From Membranipora membranacea (Eukaryota; Bryozoa; Gymnolaemata; Cheilostomatida; Membraniporidae): DNA of 64,000 nt. The stretch covers positions 31,560,001 to 31,624,000 of the forward strand of contig OU612065.1 of NCBI GenBank assembly GCA_914767715.1. Reading direction: 5' to 3'. This document shows, in pieces, positions 36,260 through 48,398 of this stretch (the stretch's first letter is position 1; every line of letters starts with the position of its first letter). The notes below the pieces were generated by a model. The model saw only the letters and a program-made list of their open reading frames with translations. It did not search any database and was not told the DNA's origin. The position numbers were made by a program, and so were the translations under genes.

Positions 36260-37311
36260 CCCTGTAGAATGATATTGTAATGTCTACTTTCTTCACAATA
36301 CAATTCACAAAAGCCCCTGACTAGCTAGATCAAAGGAAGCCCTATTACTGAAACCAGGCTAAAATGGGTCACCAAATGAGAGGGTTAAACCATAGATTGT
36401 CACTCGTTCTTTTGCACTATTTTATGTTATTGAGAGGGCTTCAGGCGCTTTGTGGGATTGTCTCCTACCAAACATACTAGGTTAATCTTAGAGCAAAATC
36501 CAAAAATCTGGTATCCGCAACATGGAGGCTTGTGATTGGGTGCAATCAAGGAGTTAACTCTAACTCCTTGGTGCAATGCACTATATTTGTATTGATGTGA
36601 TATCTGATTCGCAGTCGACAGCCAGGAAAAAAATGCTGCGTTAGAAGTTGCATTCTCATTAGTGTAAAGGGGACAACTCATTATTATCAAATAAAATGAG
36701 TATTTTTGACCAATCAGGTGCGGTCTAACATAATTTTATTCTTCACACTTTCAATGTCAGAGGAAGGTCATCAAAGTCATGCGTAATTCTTAGTAAAGCT
36801 TACGCATTGATATATTAGCTCTGATTCTTAGTGAAAAATCCGTATCCTAAACCTACTACTAACTAGCTTGTCTAATGTTGTGAGGTGAATTGCAAGAATA
36901 ATATTCATTGTGAGTCAGATAAGTCCGGGCAGGAATAAATATACCCTGAGAAATTCGGCATTCTTTTAAAAGTTTACTGATAACAAATCTATGCTCCAAC
37001 ACAACAGCCACTGAATTTCATTTAATAATATCACCCTGACTCTCGAGTCACTGAGAGCAAGGAGTAATACCTCCCCTGTTACTCCTTGCTGAGAGTGAGG
37101 CTGCTGTTTAAAAAGCAGGCAATGTACATGGAATTGTTCAATCGGAACAGTTGATGAACTCTCCTTCCTTTGTTAAAGGCCCAAAAACACTTTAATGTAG
37201 ATAGATCACTTGTCATGCCATATATGTATATAATATATATATGCGAATAGAATTGCTAGTATAGTATCAAGTTCATATCCATTAATTGCGCTGTACACCC
37301 TGGGTCTTCAC

Positions 37312-37638
37312 CAGGGCTCTCAACCTGAGCTGAACAGCTGAGGTTTCCATGGGGCTTCGTAAGCCACCCAGATGAATTATAAGCCTACTGATTTTTCAAA
37401 GTTATATGCAGATCACCAATTAAGAATCACTGTAAACTGCATCCTGGTTATTGTGTATCGCATATCATAACATCGAAATGTTTCTTTATGATGAAACAAC
37501 TACAGCACACTGAGAGGAATTCCCGATCTTATGTGAATATGAGGCAAATCTGAGTATTTAGCTCATATCCCAAAATCCCCTGAGTTGAACCCAAAAACCT
37601 GAGTAACTCGGGCTTAACCTGAGTGGTTGAGAGCCCTG
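37312..37638 (+). mobile_element. hAT-type MITE, 327 bp (U3)
   Basis: Orthologous copy, same ends and GTCTTCAC target duplication as in U1. Confidence 0.9.
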
Positions 37639-38033
37639 GTCTTCACACACCAGATAGAAGAGTTTAAATAATACAGCATGGCTCATCTCACTCCAAATTG
37701 CATAAGGCAAATCCAAGTAAATCTCCGTAAGACCCTAGGCCTAATCATTTATACTACAATCACAGTCCAGCTTAAAAAGGAAAGGCACAAAGAACACAAA
37801 TTGTCACACTTTCTGTTAAAAAGGCCTAGTTGTACTATAGAGCGTGGACAGAGGACTGTAAACTTGTAGCATTTCTCAGCACACTGAGAACAGCACCATC
37901 AATCGAAGTCTTTATTACCCAAAAGAAAACTCAAGTTATACCTTGTTGAATGTTACTTTTATAATGCTCACCGGTAACCTTACTAATTCAAAGCCTTCTC
38001 ACGGTTTTTGCTGATTACAGTTATTGTAGCGTT

Positions 38034-39174
38034 ATGCTGAGACGACTTATTGTGAATGTAGCAAACCAATTAGATAAAACTTTGAGACAAAAAGGAGCAA
38101 TGAGTGTTGACGTCCAATCAGATAAAGCTGTGAATAAGACCGGAGTCCCATCAGCAACTAAACGTATCGCTGCAGAGTCAGAAGATGTCATGTCTCAGAA
38201 CAAACGTATCAAACTTGATGAAGAGGTAGGTTATGAGGTGTTTGATGATCAAACTATGAATATATCTGGCCATTCAACATAGTTATATCAATGATTCCTC
38301 TTGTTGCTAGCGTCCTAGCTTATTAGACTTTCACATGACTATCATACTTGTCCATGCGTGATGCACTTACCATTATGCTGTCTTGACAAAAATTTGAAAA
38401 ATACAAAATTAATCATATGCAATATATCTGATATCTATTGCAGGCAATTCTATCTACCCCAGCTGAAAGTAGGCCTCAACTGAAGAGGAAGAAGATAGCT
38501 TTACTCACATTATACAGTGGCAAAGCTTATCACGGTGTTCAGATTCAGTGAGTTTCTCCAATTTGCTGCTGTATGTATGATGTACGCAACTTGCAAGGCT
38601 TGATATTAGATACTAGGGATACTACAGACCTAAACATTGATATTTATGGTTAAATCATGCAGTGCTCGAGATCAAAGCAACTTCTGTATGGGTATTGAGG
38701 GTCAGTACTCAGTTTTCCCCTATAGTGGATATCTAGCGCCTTCATACATCCTCTGATAATTTAGATAATAACACGAGATATTTCTGTGAGTGCTTTTGAT
38801 AGTTTTCATCTTGCTTTATTTATGATTATATAACTGTGCATTATCTACTACTAAACCTCTCCTCTCCTCATGGTGAGGGAGCAATTTATATCTCCCCCAC
38901 CCCACAAAAATCAAGGCCACATGCTTAGTTTAACAGATCACACACTATGTCTATCTAATTCAGATTGGGTTCTTGACTTTTTTTCTCTCTCAATACAAGA
39001 CATGTGTATATAGTATGGCCCTTGCTGTTGATTTGCATATTTTGATTGTGATTTGTATGTTAATATCTCATGTGTTACAGAATCACCGGACACAAGACGA
39101 TAGAATCAGAGCTGGTTTAAGCTTTACACACCAGTAACGCAATTGACCAGAGCTGTGCCGACGATATGAGTAAG
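38034..39174 (+). pseudogene. PUS1-like 5' part, copy a of U3
   Basis: Duplicate of U1 copy a, offset 31,074: exon 1 at 38,034-38,225, exon 2 at 38,444-38,547, exon 3 at 39,081-39,174 with the same in-frame TAA. No catalytic region follows. Confidence 0.8.
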
Positions 39175-40081
39175 TTATGTATGTAAAAAAGCTACTCATG
39201 ATGTCTGACATTCCCTTATGGAACTTGGTCCGTGTATCCCCAGGAGATTAGGTCGTATCATTAGTATTATCACCCTGGGAAAAGTGAAATTAATGGGTTA
39301 CTCTTCAACAACCCCTTGTGTTCTGTGTTATCCACTAAGAGATTAGTGATCCAATTCTATTTGAAGTACCCTTCGATGGAGAACCCACAACTAAGTGCGT
39401 CACTTTAGCTGTATCTAATGTCCTGTTTAGGTTTATTAATAAGTGTTTGATGAAACATGACAAAACTCTTGCCCTGCGAGTACTGACTCCCATATTGCTT
39501 ATCAGGAGTTGCCTCCTCTGTTCAAATGAAGGAACAACTCCTGGTCATCCGCTAAGATATATTATTAAATTGGCCACATGTACAATCTATGTTTTAATTG
39601 TTTCGTAAACACTGTATCAGGAGCACAGCAACATGCTTTTCTAAAATGCTTTGTTGTTTTATAATATCAGTCCTTTTTACGAGCTCATAAATTGAGGGGA
39701 GGGGCTTATTGACCCAAGTACCAAATGGGCTTGAGAACCAAACTGCTGTATAGACAAGGACTAAATATAAACCTATACAGGAAACCTTATACAGCTGGAG
39801 TGGAGCATTTAATTGTGGGCGACGTAACGACATTGGAAGGTGTAGTAGTATGGCGTTTTACTTGTAATATGAGTGACAGATAAACCAACCAATCAATCGT
39901 TATCATTGCCTTGCAGCTCATATACCAGGTTTTTTTTGGATAACTTGATATCAATTTTGATCGAATTTTGTGTTTGAAAATTGCTTCACTATCAGCAGTA
40001 TCTTTTTTTCAACTTGATGTCATTTTTTATTCAAAAGTTTGTTCCCCTAAAATTTTTATCTCACTGCTAAATCTATTGTAG

Positions 40082-40213
40082 TTTTGTAAGAAAGGCCCAG
40101 CAGGTTAAAAGAGAGGAGATGATAAGCCGCAATCAGAACAGACGAATAGAGAGTGCTGAAAATCTCCTAGAAGATCTTACTAAAGATGGCGTGGAACTAC
40201 TCGCTTTGGAAAG
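40082..40213 (+). CDS. CARD-like exon fragment, U3 copy a
   Basis: Duplicate of the U1 exon at 9,008 (offset 31,074), open and in the same phase. Confidence 0.35.
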
Positions 40214-40482
40214 GTTGGTGACAACCGTAATTCTCAGAAATATTTTACATAATACTTACCATAACTTATGATACCCGTACTTGCCGACAATATTACAGCG
40301 TGTCTCTGTTTCCTTGCTCAATAATTAATACACAACACTACAATGTTTTCGGGATTTTGTTGCACATGGTCGTTGGTGATTTTATGAGGCATTTGCAACA
40401 ATTGGCTTCGAAAGTATTTCCAATCTAATAATGGGTTGAGGCATATAAATTAACCCCACTGAATATAGATATGAAATTGCAG

Positions 40483-41217
40483 GCAACTCTATCTACCCCA
40501 GCAGAGAGGAAGCCTAAACTGAAGAGGAAGATGATAGCTTTACTCACAGTATACAGTGGCAAAGGTTATCATGGTGTTCAGATTCAGTGAGTATTTTTAA
40601 TTTGCTGCTGTATGTATCATGTTGGTATGCAACTTGGGAGGCTTGCTTGTAGATAATAGCATTACTACAGACCTAAACATTGATATTTATGGTTAAATCA
40701 TGCAGTGCTCGAGATCAAAGCAACTTCTGTATGGGTATTGAGGGTCAGTACTCAGTTTTCCCCTATAGTGGATATCTAGCGCCTTCATACATCCTCTGAT
40801 AATTTAGATAATAACACGAGATATTTCTGTGAGTGCTTTTGATAGTTTTCATCTTGCTTTATTTATGATTATATAACTGTGCATTATCTACTACTAAACC
40901 TCTCCTCTCCTCATGGTGAGGGAGCAATTTATATCTCCCCCACCCCACAAAAATCAAGGCCACATGCTTAGTTTAACAGATCACACACTATGTCTATCTA
41001 ATTCAGATTGGGTTCTTGACTTTTTTTCTCTCTCAATACAAGACATGTGTATATAGTATGGCCCTTGCTGTTGATTTGCATATTTTGATTGTGATTTGTA
41101 TGTTAATATCTCATGTGTTACAGAATCACCGGACACAAGACGATAGAATCAGAGCTGGTTTAAGCTTTACACACCAGTAACGCAATTGACCAGAGCTGTG
41201 CCGACGATATGAGTAAG
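40483..41217 (+). pseudogene. PUS1-like exons 2-3, copy b of U3
   Basis: Duplicate of U1 copy b: exon 2 at 40,483-40,586, exon 3 at 41,124-41,217 with the same TAA and the same damaged AAGTTATG donor. Near-identity between U1 and U3 fades about 300 bp after this copy. Confidence 0.75.
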
Positions 41218-42129
41218 TTATGTATGTAAAAAAGCTACTCATGATGTCTGACATTCCCTTATGGAACTTGGTCCGTGTATCCCCAGGAGATTAGGTCGTA
41301 TCATTAGTGTTATCACCCTGGGAAAAGTGAAATTAATGGGTTACTCTTCAACAACCCCTTGTGTTCTGTGTTATCCACTAAGAGATTAGTGATCCAATTC
41401 TATTTGAAGTACCCTTCGATGGAGAACCCACAACTAAGTGCGTCACTTTAGCTGTATATAGTGTCCTGTTTAGGTTTATTAATAAGTGTTTGATGAAACA
41501 TGACAAAACTCTAGCCCTGCGGGTATTGACTCCCGTATTGCCTATCAGGAGTTGCCTCCTCTGTCCAAATGAAGGAACAACTCCTGGTCATCTGCTAAGA
41601 TCTATTATTAAATTGGCCACATGTACAATCTATGTTTTAATTGTATTGTAAACACTGTATCAGGAGCACAGCAACATGCTATTTCTAAAATGCTTTGTTG
41701 TTTTATAATATCAGTCCTTTTTTTCGAGCTCATTAATTGAGGGGAGGGGCTTATTGACCCAAGTACCAAATGGGCTTGAGAACCAAACTGCTATATAGAC
41801 AAGGACTAAATATAAACGTATACAGGACACCTTATACAGCTGCATTGAAGCATTAAATTGTGGGCGACGTAACGACATTGGAAGGTGTAGTAGTATGGCG
41901 TTTTACTTGTAATGTGAGCGACAAATAAACCAACCAATCAATCAATCGTTATCATTGCCTTGCAGCTCATATACCAGGTTTTTTTTTATAACTTGATATC
42001 AATTTAGATCGAATTTTGTGTTTGAAAATTGCTTCACTATCAGCAGTATCTTTTTTTCAACTTGATACTATTTTTTATTCAAAAGTTTGTTCCCCTAAAA
42101 TTTTTCTCAAGCTGCCAAATCTATTGTAG

Positions 42130-42261
42130 TTTTGTAAGAAAGGCTCAGCAGGTTAAACGAGAGGAGATGATAAGCCGCAATCAGAACAGACGAATAGAGA
42201 GTGCTGAAAACCTCCTAGAAGATCTTACTGAAGATGGCGCGGAACAACTCGCTTTGGAAAG
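42130..42261 (+). CDS. CARD-like exon fragment, U3 copy b
   Basis: Open 132-bp exon, phase 2-2, reading NLLEDLTEDGAEQLALE at the end. It is the version with the most acidic tail and may be closest to the original. The basic exon at 44,815 lies downstream in matching phase: the join gives AGG (Arg), then MMDLTKPIVV. Confidence 0.4.
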
Positions 42262-42531
42262 GTTGGTGACAACCAAAATTTTCAGAAATATGTTACATAA
42301 TACTTACCATAACTGATGATACCCATACTTGCCGACAATATTACAGCATGTCTCTGTTTCCTTGCTCAATGATTAATACACTACACTACAATGTTTTCGG
42401 GGTTTTGTTGCACATTTGGTCGTTGGTGATTTTACAAGGCATTTGCCATATTGGCTTCGAAAGTATTTCCAATCTAATAATGGGTTGAGGCGTATAAATT
42501 AACCCAACTGAATATAGATATGAAATTGCAG

Positions 42532-43270
42532 ACCACTCTATCTACCCCAGCAGAGAGGAAGCCTAAACTGAAGAGGAAGAAGATAGCTTTACTCACAGTA
42601 TACAGCTGGCAAAGGTTATCACGGTGTTCAGATTCAGTGAGTTTCTCTGATTTGCTGGTGTATGTATGATGTACGCAACTTGCATGGCTTGATATTAGAT
42701 AATAGCGATACTACAGACCTAAACATTGATATTTATGGTTAAATCATGCAGTGCTCGAGATCAAAGCAACTTCTGTATGGGTATTTAGGGTCAGTACTCA
42801 GTTTTCTCCTGTATTGGATATCTAGCGCCTTCATACATCCTCTGATAATTTAGATAATAACACGAGATATTTCTGTGAGTGCTTTTGATAGTTTTCATCT
42901 TGATTTGTTTATGATTATATAACTGTGCAATATCTACTACTAAACCTCCCATCTCCTCATGGTGAGGGAGCAATTTATATCTCCCCCCCCCCACAAATAT
43001 CAAGGCCACATGCTTAGTTTATCAGATCACACACTATGTCTATCTAATTCAGATTGGGTTCTTGACTCTTTTTTCTCTCTCAATACAAGACATGTGTATA
43101 TAGTATGGCCCTTGCTGTTGATTTGCATATTATGATTTTGATTGTGATATGCATGTTTATATCTCATGTGTTGCAGAATCACCGGACACAAGACGATAGA
43201 ATCGAAGCTGGTTTCAGCTTTACACACCAGTAACCTAATTGACCAGAGCTGTGCCGACGATATGAGTAAG
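42532..43270 (+). pseudogene. PUS1-like exons 2-3, copy c of U3
   Basis: Exon 2 (42,532-42,636) has a one-base insertion (TACAGCTGGC for TACAGTGGC) that destroys the YSGKGYHG reading. Exon 3 (43,177-43,270) is open: TGHKTIESKLVSALHTSN, then LIDQSCADDMSK. Exon 1 is missing. Confidence 0.75.
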
Positions 43271-43904
43271 GTATGTATGTAAAAAAGCTACCCATGTAGT
43301 CTGATATTCCCTAATAATGGAACTTGGTCCGTGTATAACCAGTAGATTAGGTCATATCATTAGTATTATCACCCTGGGAAAAGTGAAATCAATGGGTTAC
43401 TCTTCAACATACCCTCATGTTTTGTGTTATCGACTAAGAGATGAATGATCCGATACTATTTGTAGTGTCCTTCGATGGAGAACCCACAACTAAGTGCTTT
43501 CACTTTAGCTGTATCTGATGTCCTGTCCAGGTTCATTGATAAGTGTGTGGTGAAACATGACAAAACTCTTGCCCTGCGAGGATTGACTCCCGTATTGCCT
43601 ATCAGGAGTTGCCTCCTCTTTACAAATGAAGGAACAACTCCCGGTCATTTGCCAAGATCTATTATTAATTTGGCTACATGTACTATCTTAGTTTTAACTA
43701 TATTGTGTTGTGAACACTGTATCAGGAGCGCAGCAACAAATTATGAATGACTTAGCAGCCAGCGCTTTTCTAAAATACTTTGTAATATTATATATCAGTC
43801 CTTTTTTTCAAACTCATTAATTGAGGGGGGGGGGTTAGTTGACCCAAGTGCCGCATGGACTTGAGAACCTAAACTGCTGTATAGGCATACACTTAATATA
43901 AACC

Positions 43905-44350
43905 TAGACCAGACACTTATACAACTGAAGTGAGGCATTTAATTGTAAGGTGTAGTAGCATTGTTGTTATCATTGCCTTGCAGCTCATAAACCAGGTTTT
44001 TTCTTGATAACTTCCATAATCAATTTTGAGCAGATTTTGAGTTTGAAAATTGCTTTGCAATCAGTAGCATATTGTTATCATCTTCATGTTATTTTTTTTC
44101 TTCAAGAAATTGTTTCTCTAGGATTGTATCAAACTGATCACTACAAGCCGTTAAGTCTATTGTAACTTTCAAACTTAAAATCCGATCAAAATTGATCGAG
44201 TTATCAACAAAAACCTGGTGTATTAACTGCAAGGCTATGATAGCACCAATGCTACTTCACATTACAATGCTGTTACGTCGCCCACAACCAAATTCCTCCT
44301 GTCAAGGCTAATGCTCCATATAGTGGCCTGTCTAGGTTTATTATTATGTC
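43905..44350 (+). repeat. Long inverted repeat, U3
   Basis: Left arm about 43,905-44,060 and right arm about 44,178-44,350, the same family. The copies inside the 2-kb tandem units (about 8,690, 10,733, 39,764 and 41,808) have only a left arm, interrupted by about 45 bp, and are followed by the intact CARD-like exon. Confidence 0.75.
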
Positions 44351-44383
44351 TATGTGTATAGCTTGTTTTTTTTATTTATGCAG

Positions 44384-44518
44384 ACCGGTGCTCAAATAAA
44401 TAAGAAAAGCTCAGTAGGTTAAAGAAGAGGAGACGATTAGCCGCAATCAGAACCTGATGAATAGAGAGTGCTGAGAACCTCATATTGAAGATGTCGCGGA
44501 ACTACTCACTTTGGAAAG
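44384..44518 (+). pseudogene. Decayed CARD-like exon, U3
   Basis: Relic with an extra small deletion after AAATAA (the AAGGTAAG bases are reduced to TAAG) plus the shared stop. Confidence 0.5.
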
Positions 44519-44814
44519 GTAGATGACAATCCTTAATTCTTAGGAATACTTTACATAATACTTTACCATAATTGATGTTACCGTACTTGCCAACAATATT
44601 ACAGCATGTCTCTGTTTCCTTGCTCAATAATTAATACACTACACTACAATGTTTTCTGGATATTTTTGCACATTCGGTGATTTTATATGGCATTTACAAT
44701 CAAATAATGAGTGGAGACCTAGCAAACTATTTTGCTGATTGTCAACTTTTGGACTATTGAGTAAAAAATGTCTCTCTGTAACGCAAAGCTCACTTGTCTT
44801 ATAGATCCTACTAG

Positions 44815-44950
44815 GATGATGGATTTGACTAAACCTATTGTGGTGAAGGAAGCTACGCCTAAGAAGTATGCATCCCGGTCGACTGGCAGAAAACGCCCTA
44901 CCATTAAGAGATGTTTGTGCTGCATTACAATGACATTTCATGCATTTGAG
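44815..44950 (+). CDS. Basic exon (MMDLTKP...), U3
   Basis: Open copy, with Ala for Gly in TFHAFE. It lies 2.5 kb downstream of the intact CARD-like exon at 42,130 and 0.7 kb upstream of the low-complexity exon at 45,653. Phase matches the first but not the second: this exon ends in phase 0 while the next needs one carried base. Confidence 0.35.
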
Positions 44951-45652
44951 GTAAATGAACAGCTCGCCCTAACGCTTGAACTTATTGTGAAGAACTGTCG
45001 CTCCAAATCCCTTCGCTCAGTTGTATAAATTAACCACATTGAATATAGATATGAAATGGGGGCAACTGACTGACCAAATGTGTCCCGACTCATGGGCATC
45101 CGCTTCAATGACTTGTCTTCCATGGTTAGATTATTGGGAGGTGCCTTATAATCCATCCAATCAAATTCATAAATGAAAATGTATGGCCCCAAATATTAAT
45201 AATTTTCTTTTGGCAAAGTTTTATGAAGCCAACCATCAGTAACCATACATCCATATTATTGTTATCATATGTATGCGCTGTCTGCGCAGACCATACATTT
45301 CCCTAATCTGTGACCACGATATACAACCTGATGAATTTTTCCGAGTACACAGTCTATACACAGTATATGAATCACACTATATATGCTGTAGGATCAATAT
45401 CAAACATGATGTAATATATACCGTCACCATTTATATCTATATATCTATGATTGACCATTACCTAAATAAGGTGGCAACAAAGTAGTATCTCATAGTGCAA
45501 TTCTCTGAATATTATTTCATGAGAATCTATGTCCATTAAGCTTATGCATCAATCATAGCATGATCATGTTGGAATTATGTTTGTATTTTCTGTTTCTGTG
45601 AGATAAGACTTTAGTACTTCATTAACTATTGTGTCATTTATCGATGATCCAG

Positions 45653-48398
45653 GGAAGTCGACCATTAAAACAGACCCAGAGAGGCAGTCTGGCTTTTCAC
45701 CTCGAGGCTATCATACTATAGACTCTGTGAATGCTGCATTCAGTGCCATAGCTCAGCCAATCAGATCTCATAACCAGCCATTCTCAAGCTACAGTCCACA
45801 GCACTACCAGAGCAGCTTGGTAAGAGAAGAGATAATCATTTTACCTGATGCCTGATGACATGTATGATCTGATATAGCATGTTCGATTGGGTACATAGCA
45901 GTATGAGTAGTTCAAGTTAACCTTCGGTCCATGCTGCTGTAAGTGGCATTCTACCACCAATGATAGTTGGTCGGTAATTGATGATCGAATGCCACCAGAA
46001 CCAATCCTATCCAATGCAAATAAGTAAGGATATAAATTTCATATTCCTACTTATTTTCTCTTACTCATGGACATTTTATAGTTTTCGCTCATGGGATTCC
46101 TAATTGGGTTGTGTCAGGAGTTTTCCCTTATTATATGGGGCGCTTAACAGATGAGACCATAAATTTGCACTTTTTTATAATAAGTTATCATAGGAGCAAA
46201 TCACACTTTTCGGTCTGGCAGCCAGGGAAATTAAGATAGAAACGAAATGAGCGGAATTAAACGGGCGAATTATGCTGACCCGCTTTATTGGACGAAAATT
46301 GACTGCGAATATAATTTGATGTTTATAATATTATATAAATAATAAATAAATCATTAGAAAAAAAAGAAACAATAATATTCGAGCTTTCAATTTTGAATAC
46401 TATATAAATTCAACCTGAAAATATTGATTGCAGAAAAGAAATTCAGAATAGCATATAAAAATATATTTTACGAACAAAAAAGGCCAAAATCAACCGAGGT
46501 GAGAGGTCCCTGTTGTGCCATGATTTCAACCTGTACAACAGGTAACTTATGGGAGTGGAGACATGTACACAGTCTGGTTCCTTGGTTGGCCTGGCGGCGC
46601 GATGGGGTTTGATTGTGTGCAGGTTGCGAGTGTTTCGCTCTGTCGTTCTGGCAGGCGAGTGTGGCTTCGAGTGTTCTAGTCGGGCAGTCTCTGCTCTAGC
46701 TTCGTGCTATCTGACTGTCCCATTGCTTTTTAACCTTTTATATACCTTTGACACCGTTTTACTCATTCTAGTTTTTATAGTAAGCAATAAACACACACAA
46801 AAAAATCAATGTTATTGTAATACAAAGCAATTCTATATTTAATGCAATAACTTAATAAATATATAGAATTTTCTTTGCAAAACAAATTTAGCTGTTTATT
46901 TTTAGACACCTCCCTTCCTTATACTGAATTTCATTGTGATTGATCAAATTTTTGTATTTTTATCTATTATCATTTAATTAATTTAATTTTGATTGTATTA
47001 AAAATTTAAATTCTTGGATTATTTTTTATTTCAGCATAGGTAAAATTTTGGATTACTGAATAAGTAGATCAATTGTAGTTAGCTGAAACCAAGGAGTTTT
47101 TACAGCAAAAGGTCTCATCTGCTTCCTTTATAACTTATGTAAAACCTTGCAAAAGTATGGATTCATCTGTAACTACTCAAGGGAGAATACTTCGAAAAAC
47201 ATAACCCTGTTTTATAACAGGAAATAGAGGGAGGAGTGTTTGCAGCTTGTGTCTAGCTAGTCTAAGTCAAATGTTGATCAGATTATCAAAACTCCCTCAT
47301 AAAAGAGATACAAAGTCATATCTCTATGAGTTCGCAGATTATTATGGTTCTCTTTGCAGGTTTCAGCTAGCTATGACAGAGATGAAGCACCGTTAGAAGA
47401 TGAATCACACGTTCTGGTGCCGATATTTAAAGGTGAACAGACAGACGAGGAGAGAATACACAGACTTCTATATTCTGATGATCCGCCGAGTAGATACGGC
47501 AGTGAGGTGAGAGACTGTGACCCCGATGACTTACTTATTTACCGGGCTATGCCCTACCTGCCTTACTATGATGTATACTGTGACCCACAGATTGACAGTG
47601 TCATTCCATGCTGCGGCTTACAATGCTGCACAGTGTCTACCAGTACAATATCCTATAAAACCATTAGTCGCTGAAATGTTTCCCACTGAACTGTGCTCCT
47701 AATTTCAAAACTCCCTGCGCCATTATGGACATTGTAGGGAAATTATTATTGGTGTAGAGTAGTAATGCGCGGTATTACTAGCAATTCATAATAATATATA
47801 GGTCACAGATAATATTGATATTTCCGATATTGATAAAATATTTGATATTGTTTCTTTCAAATGGAATCTGATGATAATTGCCTATTTATAAGGTAGTTGT
47901 CATCCCTTTTACCATGGGAAGACAATTATTATTTTTATAAACATTATCAAATCTAGCCCCAAGAAGGCCATTATAAAACACTCAAACCTTATTGATCAAT
48001 GTATATCGTGCGTCACCTCAAATACCAAGTTTAATGAGTATGAGGGCTATGATGCGCAGCATGTAATGCATTATAGCTATGTATACACTAACAGAATAAG
48101 ACGTTTAAATTGAGAACTGTGGGTCTTAGTTTGTATATGGCCTCTTGTGTTCCCGTATTTCTACCACTATGGCTGTTCTTTTTTTGGTCTTTATTGTAAC
48201 CACGATGTAGGAACAAAATAGTCAATTTGACATTATTCTTTTCAGCTTAACTTGTCAAATCTGTCAGACTTGATATCAGAAGCTGATTTGAAATCTGAGT
48301 TGAGCGGCGAAAGTTTCCTTGACTGGGATGTAGTGGATGAGATGGTTGCCATGCTGAGTAACCGAGAAGTATCTACACCTAGTACACTCAACTCCTGA
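45653..48398 (+). CDS. 3' part of an unrecognised gene with acidic C-terminus
   Basis: Three exons join in phase: low-complexity exon 45,653-45,819 (needs one carried base, ends phase 0), 47,360-47,506 and 48,246-48,398 with TGA. About 155 residues are visible. Exon 2 reads VSASYDRDEAPLEDESHVLV, then GEQTDEERIHRLLYSDDPP. Exon 3 reads LNLSNLSDLISEADLKSELS, then SFLDWDVVDEMVAMLSN. The tail is strongly acidic with regularly spaced Leu, Phe and Trp, which looks like a transcriptional activation domain; that role is inference. The upstream part is not resolved: candidate exons (CARD-like, basic) do not all match phase. The stop codon lies in the first unit of a 29-bp tandem repeat. This is the only low-complexity exon with an intact downstream partner. 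Confidence 0.5.
45786..46550 (+). repeat. Truncated module U4; right end of the array
   Basis: Starts like the other units in the low-complexity exon and follows them through the first intron and into the caspase p20 exon. Similarity stops right after the bases CTTATGG near 46,550. The sequence then changes to a unique GC-richer patch, so this is the array edge. Confidence 0.85.
45820..47359 (+). other. First intron of the acidic-tail gene, with array edge and unique patch
   Basis: 45,820-46,550 is module-derived (intron plus caspase fragment). 46,551-46,760 is a unique GC-richer patch with no good motif; an AATAAA lies at about 46,789. 46,800-47,350 is plain AT-rich sequence. Confidence 0.5.
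46434..46550 (+). pseudogene. Caspase p20 exon fragment cut by the array edge (module U4)
   Basis: Homologous to the start of the U1 caspase exon. Here the open frame runs through KKFRIAYKNIFYEQKRPK and then RGPCCAMISTCTTGNLW before similarity ends at about 46,550. In U1 and U3 the same stretch is two bases shorter, so U4 probably keeps the older frame. The hydrophobic CCAMIS stretch sits where caspases have the strand before the SHG motif, and here it is followed by TCTTG, with no His-Gly. The QACAG and p10 parts are missing. Confidence 0.5.

Larger units (their letters stand above)
38639..42720 (+). repeat. About 2-kb tandem duplication in U3
   Basis: Counterpart of the U1 tandem duplication, with spacing 2,039-2,049 bp between equivalent PUS1 exons. 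The first copy and most of the second match U1; the third is more diverged. Confidence 0.8.
31070..45785 (+). repeat. Composite module U3 (recent copy of U1)
   Basis: Third copy. Up to about 41,500 it is almost base-for-base the same as U1 1 to about 10,440. The offset is 31,069, becoming 31,075 after a 6-bp insertion near 35,212 and 31,074 after a 1-bp A-run change near 37,110. Beyond that it is a diverged relative of the rest of U1 and lacks the extra PUS1 set found at 14,220-17,500 in U1. Confidence 0.9.
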
